From: an uncultured Actinomycetes bacterium
GTDB taxonomy: Bacteria > Actinomycetota > Thermoleophilia > Solirubrobacterales > Thermoleophilaceae
Assembly: GCA_946481495.1 (NCBI GenBank)
Contig: CAMLNW010000097.1
Coordinates: forward strand, 1-9,443
Length of the DNA stretch: 9,443 nt
Reading direction: 5' to 3'
Below the pieces are notes generated by a model. It ran no database searches. It was not told where the DNA came from and saw only the letters and a program-made list of their open reading frames with translations. A program made the translations under genes and the position numbers. This document shows, in pieces, positions 1-5,383 of the stretch; the stretch's first letter is position 1; every line of letters starts with the position of its first letter.

Positions 1-492
1 CTCGCTGGTGTTCACGGCGACTGACTCCACACCGTCAGGGACCAAGCCGTACACGCCGATGTAGCCGCCCTCGAGGGTCACTGTCGCCGCGCCCACCTGA
101 CCCGCCGCAAGCTTGCTCGTCTCCCTACAACTGAGAGTGGCGCCGTCGGCCACCGTCAGCGACGCGCAGACGTAATCACGAGCCGGCAAGACGTAGAGAG
201 CGTTAGAGATCGAACCCAAAGCCATTCGAGAGAGAGCGGGGTTCAGGCCATAGGGGTGGTCGGCACCGATGCGCGCGCTTAGCTCCGCCGGCATGGCATC
301 GGACGTGCCGCGTTGCGTCTGTAGGACAGACAGGGCTTGCGACGCGGCTCTGTCGATCGCATCCACCTGGGCGATTCCTGCTCCCGGCTTTCCGCTTGGA
401 TCGGAGTCTTCGTCGGCCAGGGCAGCGGTCGCGGCCAGGCCCACACCGCAGATGGCCGCCAAAACAAGAAGGCGTGTTCGTCCGTTCGTCAT
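1..492 (-). CDS. Secreted two-cysteine protein, 3' end outside window (partial)
   Basis: Open frame from an ATG at 492 to the window edge: 164 codons with no stop, so the C-terminus is missing. Residues 1-26 are a Sec signal peptide: basic start (TNGRTR), hydrophobic core (LLVLAAICGVGLAATAALA) and a likely cut after ALA. The mature part is a helical stretch (about 40-75), then a small probably beta-rich domain with two cysteines (C109, C122), possibly a disulfide, and the motif GLVPDGVESV (149-158). I know that kind of motif from small uncharacterised extracytoplasmic proteins of Thermoleophilia; no function is known to me. The start lies 3 bases after the stop of the upstream Cys-rich gene, with GAGG about 10 bases ahead, so the two are probably cotranscribed. 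The domain resembles the outer part of the membrane protein at 988-1791. Real gene: confident; function: unknown. Confidence 0.8.
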   Translation of the reverse strand, partial: MTNGRTRLLVLAAICGVGLAATAALADEDSDPSGKPGAGIAQVDAIDRAASQALSVLQTQRGTSDAMPAELSARIGADHPYGLNPALSRMALGSISNALYVLPARDYVCASLTVADGATLSCRETSKLAAGQVGAATVTLEGGYIGVYGLVPDGVESVAVNTSE

Positions 493-495
493 CGA

Positions 496-885
496 CTATG
501 CCTCGGCGTAGCCGTCGATTGAATGGTTGCCGCCACTTTGCTGCTTGACCTCGGCGTCGTAGCAGACGCACTGCACGTTGCCGTAGTAGCCCGATGTCGC
601 GTCGGTGTCGCACGTCGATCCGGCCAGCACGCCCCCAGACGAGGGCTTCCATACCCGCTGGCACACCGTGACCGCGCAGCATGGTCCTGGGTATGCGCCT
701 GAGTTGTAGTCGTAGCTGTGCTCGCCGTCGTACGTACCATTGGCGCGCCCGTCACACCATTGGTCGGGCGGCTTGAGCGAGCAGCTGTACCAACTTTGGT
801 AGACGGCCTCAGCTGAGGCGGGACTTGCCAAGAAACACGTAGCGAGGATCGACAGCGCCGCAAGGCGCACCATCCACTTCGTCAT
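496..885 (-). CDS. Small secreted cysteine-rich protein
   Basis: 129 aa. An ATG at 885 is preferred over the one at 906 because AGGAGGG sits 5 bases ahead of it and the signal peptide then begins normally. Residues 1-25 are a Sec signal peptide (MTKWMVRLAALSILATCFLA..) with an AxA cleavage site (A23-S24-A25). The mature chain of about 104 residues has eight cysteines (C35, C44, C69, C70, C75, C92, C106, C108), including a CC pair and a CVC. It is rich in Tyr, Gly, Ser and Asp and has almost no long hydrophobic stretch, so it suits a disulfide-held exported protein. No family recognised. It is followed after 3 bases by another exported protein gene. A degenerate copy of the 19-bp dyad found upstream of two other genes lies 27 bases before its start. 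Toxin, inhibitor, adhesin or envelope protein are all possible; nothing in the sequence decides. Confidence 0.8.
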   Translation of the reverse strand: MTKWMVRLAALSILATCFLASPASAEAVYQSWYSCSLKPPDQWCDGRANGTYDGEHSYDYNSGAYPGPCCAVTVCQRVWKPSSGGVLAGSTCDTDATSGYYGNVQCVCYDAEVKQQSGGNHSIDGYAEA

Positions 886-890
886 GCGAT

Positions 891-897
891 CCCTCCT
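891..897 (-). promoter_or_regulatory. Ribosome binding site deciding the start at 885
   Basis: On the minus strand the bases read AGGAGGG, followed by ATCGC and then ATG. This near-perfect anti-16S match with 5-base spacing selects ATG 885 over the upstream in-frame ATG at 906. Confidence 0.75.
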
Positions 898-912
898 GTC
901 AGCCATAGGCGC

Positions 913-931
913 TGTTGCCAGCGCGTCAACG
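913..931. promoter_or_regulatory. Degenerate copy of the 19-bp dyad operator
   Basis: Plus strand reads TGTTGCCA-GCG-CGTCAACG, matching TGTTGCCG-N3-CGGCAACA at 13 of 16 arm positions. It ends exactly 27 bases before the ATG at 885, the same spacing as the perfect dyad before the 3568 gene. It overlaps a separate perfect hairpin, GCGCTG-TTGC-CAGCGC at 909-924, which has no T-tract and could instead be a stem in the leader RNA. The spacing is the main argument for a real operator; a match of this quality alone could be chance. Confidence 0.45.
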
Positions 932-987
932 AGTGGGGCGACCCTAACCCGAATCCAAGCGGCGAGTCAAGCGCGTTGCCGGGACGG

Positions 988-1791
988 CTATCGCAGGGGC
1001 ACCCGCGAACGTCGACCATCCCGCGTCTGCACCACGACGCGGTACCGGGACGGGTCGATGATCTGATCGAGCATGTCTGCGCCGAGACGGCCGTCGAACG
1101 CGAGGTACGCCCCGACATAGACACGTAGGGCGGGAGCGCTCGTGCCCGGCGGTCTCCAGACCCTTTTCAGGAGCGCCATGTTGAGATCGCGGCCGTTCGG
1201 AGCTCGTATCGCGACCTTGGTTACGTCTGCCTGTGTGAAGCCAACCAACACCGTCGTTGGTCCTACAGTCATCCCAGTGGCAAACAGGGGTTGATGTTCA
1301 AGGCGTTGAGCCACGCCGCTCGACGTCGCGCAGCCCACCCGACCAGTGTGTCTGTCGGGCGCCGTACTCCCCGTGTCGCGCGCGATGCAGAGGCGGTGGC
1401 GCTCGTCGACGAAGGCGACTGCGACCGCGCCATTTGCCCCGTTGCCTGGTGGCACGGCGACTGGCGGCGTCACCGATCCCTTAACGACGATGGGGGCAGG
1501 CTTGATGGGATTGCCGATCTCCCTCTCGATGCGAAGTATTCGGTCGAGGGCCGGTACGCCGAGGCTTACGTCGAGTACGGCAGCTGCAACAGCAGTTCCG
1601 GCTAACGCTAGGACCGTCACAGCCAGAACCGGCAACGCGCGTCGCCGGACCGTGTGGCGCCGACTCGCATGTGGATGCTCGGCGCGATCGCCAATACGCC
1701 GCGCGAGATCCTCGAGCATGCGCCTTTGCGCGTCATGCGCGCTCTGCTCGACGGTGATCCGAGGTCGACGCTTCAGACGGAACCACCTCAT
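988..1791 (-). CDS. Single-pass membrane protein, candidate anti-sigma or sensor partner of the ECF genes
   Basis: 267 aa from ATG 1791; the in-frame ATG at 1806 is less likely. The chosen ATG has GGAGG 8 bases ahead and overlaps the sigma stop as ATGA, implying translational coupling. Residues about 1-50 are basic and charged (cytoplasmic), about 52-73 are one membrane helix (ALPVLAVTVLALAGTAVAAAVL), and the remaining ~190 residues should lie outside. There is a Pro/Gly linker (about 100-118) and two cysteines (C135, C154), followed by VGFTQADVTKV. Genes placed directly after an ECF sigma gene and carrying one membrane helix are often anti-sigma factors. However, the short N-terminus shows no zinc-binding HxxxCxxC of the ZAS type, so the role is inferred from position only. 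The outer domain resembles that of the partial secreted protein at 1-492. Alternative: an unrelated envelope protein under ECF control. Confidence 0.75.
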   Translation of the reverse strand: MRWFRLKRRPRITVEQSAHDAQRRMLEDLARRIGDRAEHPHASRRHTVRRRALPVLAVTVLALAGTAVAAAVLDVSLGVPALDRILRIEREIGNPIKPAPIVVKGSVTPPVAVPPGNGANGAVAVAFVDERHRLCIARDTGSTAPDRHTGRVGCATSSGVAQRLEHQPLFATGMTVGPTTVLVGFTQADVTKVAIRAPNGRDLNMALLKRVWRPPGTSAPALRVYVGAYLAFDGRLGADMLDQIIDPSRYRVVVQTRDGRRSRVPLR

Positions 1792-2354
1792 GGCCGCCGC
1801 CTCCAACGTGTGCTGCGCAGCCGCGCGAGGCCGCGGCTGACGCGTTGCCTGATCGCCGCCACGTTGACCTGCGCCTCCTCGGCGATCTCGCGGTAGCTGC
1901 GCTCGTCGACTACCCGAGCTAGCACCGCCTCGCGCTCAGCGGCGGGCAGAAGGTCGAGGTCGGCAACAAGCTCGTCTCGAGAAGAGTCAAGCGCCCGCTC
2001 GACCTCCTCGATCGCCTCGTCGGTGTACGTAAGCACGGGCACACCGAGTCGCCACGCGTTCGCGCGGTCGATGGCTCTTCGACGCAAGCTACGTGCGACT
2101 TTGAAATGGGCGATCCCGTAGAGCCAAGCTCGCGCGGGTGCGACCTCGGGCTGGAACCGATGCCGGCCGATCAACGCGGCTTCAAAGACCTCGGCCGTCA
2201 GGTCAAGCGCGGTCTCGACGTCGGTGACTCGAGCTTCGAGGTAGGCAGTGACCGACTTCGCATGCCGGCTGTAGAAGACGCCGAACGCCTCCGGACATGT
2301 CGCAGTCAGCTCCAGCAGCTCAGCGTCGGAACACCTATCGAGGGGCTTCGCCAT
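1788..2354 (-). CDS. ECF-type RNA polymerase sigma factor (second tandem copy)
   Basis: 188 aa, the usual size for an ECF sigma factor with only regions 2 and 4. Region 2 is about residues 10-90 (AELLELTATCPEAFGVFYSR, then DVETALDLTAEVFEAAL and PARAWLYGIAHFKVAR). Region 4 is about 128-182, with the DNA-reading helix-turn-helix ERSYREIAEEAQVNVAAIRQ. It would direct RNA polymerase to its own promoter set. The ATG at 2354 is chosen because similarity to the paralog begins just after it and AGAGGA lies just upstream. A longer frame begins at 2450 and overlaps the first sigma gene's stop as ATGA, but its extra 32 residues have no counterpart in the paralog. It is coupled to the downstream membrane protein (stop and start share ATGA), a usual arrangement for a sigma factor and its regulator. 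Very similar to the gene at 2447-3052. Confidence 0.9.
   Translation of the reverse strand: MAKPLDRCSDAELLELTATCPEAFGVFYSRHAKSVTAYLEARVTDVETALDLTAEVFEAALIGRHRFQPEVAPARAWLYGIAHFKVARSLRRRAIDRANAWRLGVPVLTYTDEAIEEVERALDSSRDELVADLDLLPAAEREAVLARVVDERSYREIAEEAQVNVAAIRQRVSRGLARLRSTRWRRRP
1800..1804 (-). promoter_or_regulatory. Ribosome binding site for the membrane protein, inside the sigma gene
   Basis: GGAGG on the minus strand, 8 bases before ATG 1791 and inside the 3' end of the sigma gene. It favours 1791 over 1806, where the upstream ATG would start within this same element. Confidence 0.6.
1873..1910. repeat. 38-bp exact repeat shared by the two sigma genes (copy 1)
   Basis: Identical to 2553-2590. 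It encodes the region 4 stretch VDERSYREIAEE in both sigma genes and is the longest identity I found between them. It shows that the tandem genes descend from a duplication or have exchanged sequence there. Confidence 0.85.
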
Positions 2355-2446
2355 TCGTCCTCTGTTGGTTGTCCAGGCGCAGTTGGAGCGTCGACGGGCC
2401 AGCGTCAAGCGCATCGACGGCGACGTACGGGCCTCCGCGAACCGTC

Positions 2447-3052
2447 TCATCTTCGCACGCCCCCCGCTCCACGGGCCTTGACCGCAATCCGGCTACGGAG
2501 GCGGGCGAGCCCCCGACTCACTCGTTGCCTGGCAGCCGCCTGCTTGAGATCGGCCTCCTCGGCGATCTCGCGGTAGCTGCGCTCGTCGACGACGCGCGCC
2601 AGCACGGCGTCACGCTCAGCAACGGGCAGCAGACGAAGGTCATTGAGCAGATCGCTCCGGGCGGAGTCGAGACGGCGCTCGACCTCCTCGATCGCGGCGT
2701 CGGTGTACACGAGCATGGGCATACCGAGTCGCATCTGGGTGGCGCGGTCGATAGTCCTCTGGCGGAAGTTGCGTGCGACTTTGAAACGGGCGATCCCATA
2801 GAGCCATGCGCGTGCCGGCGCGATCTCTGGTCGGAAGTTGCGCCTCCCAGTTAGGGCCGCTTCGAAGACCTCAGCCGTCAGGTCGAGCGCCGTCTCAACA
2901 TCGCCAGTACGAACAGCGAGGTATGCGGTAATCGCCTGTGCGTGCCGGCTGTAGAAGACGCCGAATGCTGCGGGGCAGACAGATGTCAGCTCCAGCAGTT
3001 CAGCGTCCGGACATCTATCGAGGCGCCGAGTCACCGCAGACCCGAGGCGCAT
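2447..3052 (-). CDS. ECF-type RNA polymerase sigma factor (first tandem copy)
   Basis: 201 aa. Region 2 is about residues 16-95 (DAELLELTSVCPAAFGVFYS; DVETALDLTAEVFEAAL at 51-67; PARAWLYGIARFKVAR). Region 4 is about 133-188, with the helix-turn-helix around ERSYREIAEEADLKQAAARQ (158-177). The C-terminal tail is basic. There is no region 3 and no extra C-terminal domain, so it is a minimal ECF factor. The start is taken as ATG 3052, which has a poor ribosome site; a GTG at 3034 is an alternative removing six residues. It shares long blocks with the next gene, but the helix after the HTH turn differs (DLKQAAARQ versus QVNVAAIRQ), which could change promoter choice. It precedes the second sigma gene by 92 bases, or overlaps it by 4 if the longer start is used. 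No anti-sigma gene of its own separates the two. Confidence 0.9.
   Translation of the reverse strand: MRLGSAVTRRLDRCPDAELLELTSVCPAAFGVFYSRHAQAITAYLAVRTGDVETALDLTAEVFEAALTGRRNFRPEIAPARAWLYGIARFKVARNFRQRTIDRATQMRLGMPMLVYTDAAIEEVERRLDSARSDLLNDLRLLPVAERDAVLARVVDERSYREIAEEADLKQAAARQRVSRGLARLRSRIAVKARGAGGVRR
2553..2590. repeat. 38-bp exact repeat shared by the two sigma genes (copy 2)
   Basis: Partner of 1873-1910, in the same part of region 4 and the same orientation, 680 bp apart. A shorter near-identical block (tgccggctgtagaagacgcc) also recurs around 2263 and 2943 in region 2. Confidence 0.85.
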
Positions 3053-3099
3053 CGCCGCAGTGCGTTACCGCCTTCACTCCTGTCGATCGAATCGCCGCT

Positions 3100-3114
3100 C
3101 CGCACAAAGTGCGG
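3100..3114. promoter_or_regulatory. Perfect 6-3-6 inverted repeat before the sigma operon
   Basis: CCGCAC-AAA-GTGCGG in the 75-base gap between the 3128-3568 gene and the first sigma gene, 47 bases before the sigma start. It could be an operator for the sigma operon or a weak stem ending the upstream transcript. No T-run follows on the minus strand, so a classical intrinsic terminator is unlikely. Confidence 0.4.
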
Positions 3115-3127
3115 TCGCAGGAGATCC

Positions 3128-3568
3128 CTACGCTGCCTCGTGACCTTCCGCTGAGAGGAAGGCGAGCAAACCATCGACAGCAGCCAAACACAGGGTCTTC
3201 AGCTCACGAAGGCGCTGTCGGTCGTTCTGATCGACTACGTACGGAGGCGCCCCGATCTGTTCGACCAGTTCATCCAGGCTGCGGGTCGCGTCTGACAAGC
3301 CGAGGATGGCCGCCTCCGCTAAGAGCTCCCGTGAGCCGGTCAAGGAAGCAGAGGCGTCAACTGGTCCGCGCGCCAACTGGGTCTGCAGTTGCGCGACGTC
3401 TTCGAGCCGCTTGAGATGCCACGCCTTGTCCTTGATGTCCTCGCACTCGGACACGCCCTGCTTCGCCGATAGGGCCATGTCCTTCAATGCCTTGGCATAG
3501 AGCCCTGACATGGTTGGACCGACAACCAGCGTCAGTTCGTCTCCAGTATTCGTAGCTACGACCGTCAC
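3128..3568 (-). CDS. Small helical protein of unknown function
   Basis: 146 aa from a GTG at 3568, supported by GGGAGGAG five bases ahead, the strongest ribosome site in this half of the window. After a short beta-like start (MTVVATNTGDELTLVVGP) it looks almost wholly helical: residues about 20-70 (LYAKALKDMALSAKQG .. KAWHLKRLEDVAQLQTQL) and about 75-145 alternate Leu/Ala with charged residues, as in a helical bundle. No signal peptide, membrane helix or metal motif is visible, so it is probably cytoplasmic. I do not recognise the family. A perfect 19-bp dyad lies 27 bases upstream of the start, and the XRE gene at 3676-3939 precedes it on the same strand. It may therefore be a regulated target, or a partner of those regulators. 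Confidence 0.8.
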   Translation of the reverse strand: MTVVATNTGDELTLVVGPTMSGLYAKALKDMALSAKQGVSECEDIKDKAWHLKRLEDVAQLQTQLARGPVDASASLTGSRELLAEAAILGLSDATRSLDELVEQIGAPPYVVDQNDRQRLRELKTLCLAAVDGLLAFLSAEGHEAA

Positions 3569-3572
3569 GGTT

Positions 3573-3580
3573 CTCCTCCC
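3573..3580 (-). promoter_or_regulatory. Ribosome binding site deciding the GTG start at 3568
   Basis: GGGAGGAG on the minus strand, then AACC plus one base and GTG. It justifies a GTG start. Confidence 0.7.
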
Positions 3581-3595
3581 GTAGCGCCTATGTAC

Positions 3596-3614
3596 TGTTG
3601 CCGCAACGGCAACA
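3596..3614. promoter_or_regulatory. 19-bp perfect dyad operator, site A
   Basis: TGTTGCCG-CAA-CGGCAACA: eight-base perfect arms around three bases. It ends 27 bases before the GTG of the 3568 gene. The same arms with a different spacer (CTC) recur at 4335-4353, 26 bases before the next regulated start. Conserved arms with a free centre are typical of a dimeric helix-turn-helix regulator; the two XRE proteins encoded between the sites are the obvious candidates. Confidence 0.75.
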
Positions 3615-3624
3615 CAGACGCTGA

Positions 3625-3646
3625 GACTAGCGAAGCGTGACTAGTC
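3625..3646. promoter_or_regulatory. Inverted repeat GACTAG-N10-CTAGTC
   Basis: GACTAG at 3625-3630 and CTAGTC at 3641-3646, 11 bases beyond site A as seen from the 3568 gene. It could be a second operator or an upstream activator site. Short arms mean chance is possible. Confidence 0.3.
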
Positions 3647-3675
3647 GATTCCGACACGCACAGGGTGCAAGCTAC

Positions 3676-3939
3676 TTACCGCTGCCCACTAACCAGTGTT
3701 GCGGCGTCGATGTGAAGCGCTCGTGCCAGGCGGACGATCGACACGACACCTACCTCCCGTTGGCCTGTCTCGAGGCGACTCACCCAGCCCGGTGAGCGGC
3801 CGCATAGACGAGCCAACTCACGCACGGATAGACCGGCGCTCTCCCGCGCCTCTCTGAGGTTGGAGCCAAAGCGCTGCCGGATGACCTTGGCATCGCTTGC
3901 TGCGGCATCACTCACGAATGAGGTTGGCCTTGCGGGCAT
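3676..3939 (-). CDS. XRE-family helix-turn-helix regulator (second of tandem pair)
   Basis: 87 aa from ATG 3939; the frame extends upstream to 4077, but that part only overlaps the previous gene and reads as low-quality Arg-rich sequence. A GTG at 3915 is another possible start; neither has a clear ribosome site. Residues about 26-80 form a lambda Cro/C1-type HTH: FGSNLREARESAGLSVRELA, then RSPGWVSRLETGQRE (recognition helix with the usual S-x-x-S-R-x-E-x-G) and IVRLARALHIDAATLV. There is no effector or protease domain, so it is a minimal DNA-binding repressor-like protein, probably dimeric. It follows the sister XRE gene after 26 bases and is close to it in sequence, so the pair arose by duplication and is likely cotranscribed. 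Possible partner forming heterodimers with the sister at the nearby 19-bp dyads. Confidence 0.8.
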   Translation of the reverse strand: MPARPTSFVSDAAASDAKVIRQRFGSNLREARESAGLSVRELARLCGRSPGWVSRLETGQREVGVVSIVRLARALHIDAATLVSGQR

Positions 3940-3965
3940 CCGATGTGACGACGCGGCGTCCCGGC

Positions 3966-4220
3966 TCAACCGATGTCGCGCATCAGGTCTCCGGGTTCGA
4001 CGTTGAGCGCCCTGGCAAGCCGGACGATGACCGTCAGCTTGGGCTCTCGCGAACCCGACTCCAGCCGACTGATCCACGACCGCGTACAGCCGTACGCATC
4101 TGCAACGTCATCCAGGCTCATGCCCGCCGTCTTGCGTAGGAGACGGAGGTTCGCCGCGAACTGCTGCCGAACGTCCTCGATCTCATCCCGACTGCGGACA
4201 TGGTCGAAGTCATCGGTCAC
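3966..4220 (-). CDS. XRE-family helix-turn-helix regulator (first of tandem pair)
   Basis: 84 aa from a GTG at 4220; no other in-frame start gives a complete domain. A short acidic leader (TDDFDHVRSRDEIED) precedes a Cro/C1-type HTH at about 20-78: FAANLRLLRKTAGMSLDDVA, CTRSWISRLESGSREPKL and IVRLARALNVEPGDLM. The SWISRLESG segment is the recognition helix with its conserved Arg-Leu-Glu-x-Gly. The gene is divergent from the HNH-repeat protein at 4380 (159 bases between starts), so this gap must hold both promoters. One perfect 19-bp dyad lies in that gap and another lies after the sister gene. The layout of a regulator flanked by its likely operators resembles a phage-type or mobile-element switch. 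Autoregulation is inferred, not shown. Confidence 0.87.
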   Translation of the reverse strand: MTDDFDHVRSRDEIEDVRQQFAANLRLLRKTAGMSLDDVADAYGCTRSWISRLESGSREPKLTVIVRLARALNVEPGDLMRDIG

Positions 4221-4260
4221 GCGGGGTATTGCCTTACCGCTGAGCCAACGTGACGAGAAA

Positions 4261-4319
4261 GTCTCGAGACGGCCGCACCGACTGCGTATGGCGCTCTTGC
4301 GCCCCCTGCTGGCGGGGGC
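4261..4319. promoter_or_regulatory. Divergent promoter region with palindrome and GC hairpin
   Basis: Between the divergent starts at 4220 and 4380 are a perfect 10-bp palindrome, GTCTCGAGAC (4261-4270), and an inverted repeat, GCCCCC-TGCTGGC-GGGGGC (4301-4319). No convincing -35/-10 pair could be assigned on either strand. The GC stem is not followed by a T-run, so a terminator is unlikely; a leader-RNA stem or a protein site is possible. Confidence 0.4.
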
Positions 4320-4334
4320 TATCCTCCCGGCGCG

Positions 4335-4353
4335 TGTTGCCGCTCCGGCAACA
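4335..4353. promoter_or_regulatory. 19-bp perfect dyad operator, site B
   Basis: TGTTGCCG-CTC-CGGCAACA, with arms identical to site A (3596-3614) and a different three-base centre. It ends 26 bases before the GTG at 4380. TTGACG follows immediately (4354-4359) and could be a -35 element, but no matching -10 is evident. Confidence 0.75.
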
Positions 4354-4360
4354 TTGACGC

Positions 4361-4373
4361 GGAGGAGGGGAGG
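4361..4373 (+). promoter_or_regulatory. Ribosome binding site for the GTG start at 4380
   Basis: GGAGGAGGGGAGG, ending 6 bases before the GTG. It supports a GTG start in a frame whose first ATG comes only after residue 50. Confidence 0.65.
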
Positions 4374-4379
4374 CGGGTT

Positions 4380-5357
4380 GTGGAAGACGTAGGGAGGGAT
4401 AGCGGGGTAGGCATCCGTCGCAACGGTGCCGCGCAGGCAACACCTGAGACGGCGCGCGAGATCGAGCGCTGTCTCGCCGAAGGACTGTCGACCGGCCAGA
4501 TCTGCGCCCGCTATGGCGAGGTCGCCGGTATGTACGCGAAGTACCGGCTAGATCCCCTGGCGACGCTCCAAACGATCGGCGAGGAATGGGGGGGAGTGAC
4601 GCGGGCGTGCGTGCGCCAACGGTTCGCTGCCGCCGGGCTACCTTCTCGCACCCCGGAGCAAATCGCCAGCCTGCGCCGACAACGACGACTCGCAGACATT
4701 CGAGAGCAGTGCACCGCCGAGCTGCGCGCGGCCTGGGTCAGCGGCTCCCCGATGGACGAGATCGCGAAGCAGTTCGGATTGCAGCCCGGCGAACTCCGAA
4801 CACTGGTCGCCGAGATCGTGGGCCAGTCTGAGCGCGACGAACGCGCCTCTGCTCGCAGGCGCCGTCGGCGCGACGCTCGCGCGGCCCACGGGGCCGCGGA
4901 CAACGCGACCCAGTTCCGACACTACGCATCGTGTGTCCGACGCGCGTGGGATGCCCAAGGCAGGCCGAAGTACTTCATAGGGAGGCAATACGCAACGGTG
5001 GCACGACGCGACGCCTCGCTGCCGTCGCTGTCGAAACTGGTAGTCCACTTTCGATGGTCCGAGCTGTTGGCCGAAGCCCAGATCCCAAGCCATCCCCGAA
5101 CACGCCGGGGCAACTACTCGCGTATCTCCCCGGCGGAATGTTGGTCGGCGCTGCATCTCGTGGCCGCCGAATTGCAAGCCCCGGAAACGGCGCCCACACG
5201 GAACGAGTACATCCGACGAAGCACAGGTAGGCCGGAGCTGCCGTGTGCCGCGACAGTAGAGCGCCGCCTCGGAGGCTGGGAGGAGATCGAGACCGCCTGG
5301 CCCGGGCCGACGGACGCCGCTGTCGTTAACGACAAGGAGCTTGCGCTCGCAGCGTAA
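4380..5357 (+). CDS. DNA-binding protein with HTH segments and homing-endonuclease-associated repeats
   Basis: 325 aa from GTG 4380. Three helix-turn-helix-like segments can be seen: about 25-46 (REIERCLAEGLSTGQICARY), about 62-88 (TLQTIGEEWGGVTRACVRQR, much like sigma region 4) and about 116-143 (WVSGSPMDEIAKQFGLQPGE). A basic linker follows (ARRRRRRDARAA, about 158-169). The C-terminal half has two repeats, about 180-233 (ending LPSLSKLVVHFRWSELLAEA) and about 255-308 (TRNEYIRRSTGRPELPCAAT, then GGWEEIETAW). Their pattern, YxxxR..LPSxxTVxxxFGxWxExxxxAG, matches the HNH_repeat / homing endonuclease associated repeat known from actinobacteria. No HNH, GIY-YIG or other nuclease core is visible, so it probably binds DNA without cutting. 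It is divergent from the XRE pair and has the 19-bp dyad 26 bases upstream, so it is probably under their control. Exact role unknown. Confidence 0.82.
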   Translation: MEDVGRDSGVGIRRNGAAQATPETAREIERCLAEGLSTGQICARYGEVAGMYAKYRLDPLATLQTIGEEWGGVTRACVRQRFAAAGLPSRTPEQIASLRRQRRLADIREQCTAELRAAWVSGSPMDEIAKQFGLQPGELRTLVAEIVGQSERDERASARRRRRRDARAAHGAADNATQFRHYASCVRRAWDAQGRPKYFIGRQYATVARRDASLPSLSKLVVHFRWSELLAEAQIPSHPRTRRGNYSRISPAECWSALHLVAAELQAPETAPTRNEYIRRSTGRPELPCAATVERRLGGWEEIETAWPGPTDAAVVNDKELALAA

Positions 5358-5383
5358 TGGGCCGTGGGTGCGGGCAGCCGGCG

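Noticed and set aside
203..682. 159-aa minus-strand frame
   Set aside because: Arg-rich, random-looking translation overlapping two better-supported exported-protein genes in another frame (1-492 and 496-885), both with clear signal peptides.
909..924. GCGCTG-TTGC-CAGCGC hairpin as an intrinsic terminator
   Set aside because: No T-run follows on either strand; it overlaps the putative operator and the leader of the secreted-protein gene instead.
974..992. CGTTGCCG-GGA-CGGCTATC, a weak dyad-like site
   Set aside because: Only 12 of 16 matches, overlaps the 3' end of the membrane protein gene and has no spacing support.
2355..2450. Upstream ATG at 2450 as the start of the second sigma gene (ATGA overlap)
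   Set aside because: The extra 32 residues have no counterpart in the paralogous sigma factor, and an ATG with a nearby ribosome site exists at 2354. The overlap is suggestive but not decisive.
4424..4442. A further 13-of-16 match to the dyad (CGGTGCCG-CGC-AGGCAACA)
   Set aside because: It lies inside the coding part of the 4380 gene without the fixed 26-27 base spacing; a match this good is expected about once by chance in a window this size.
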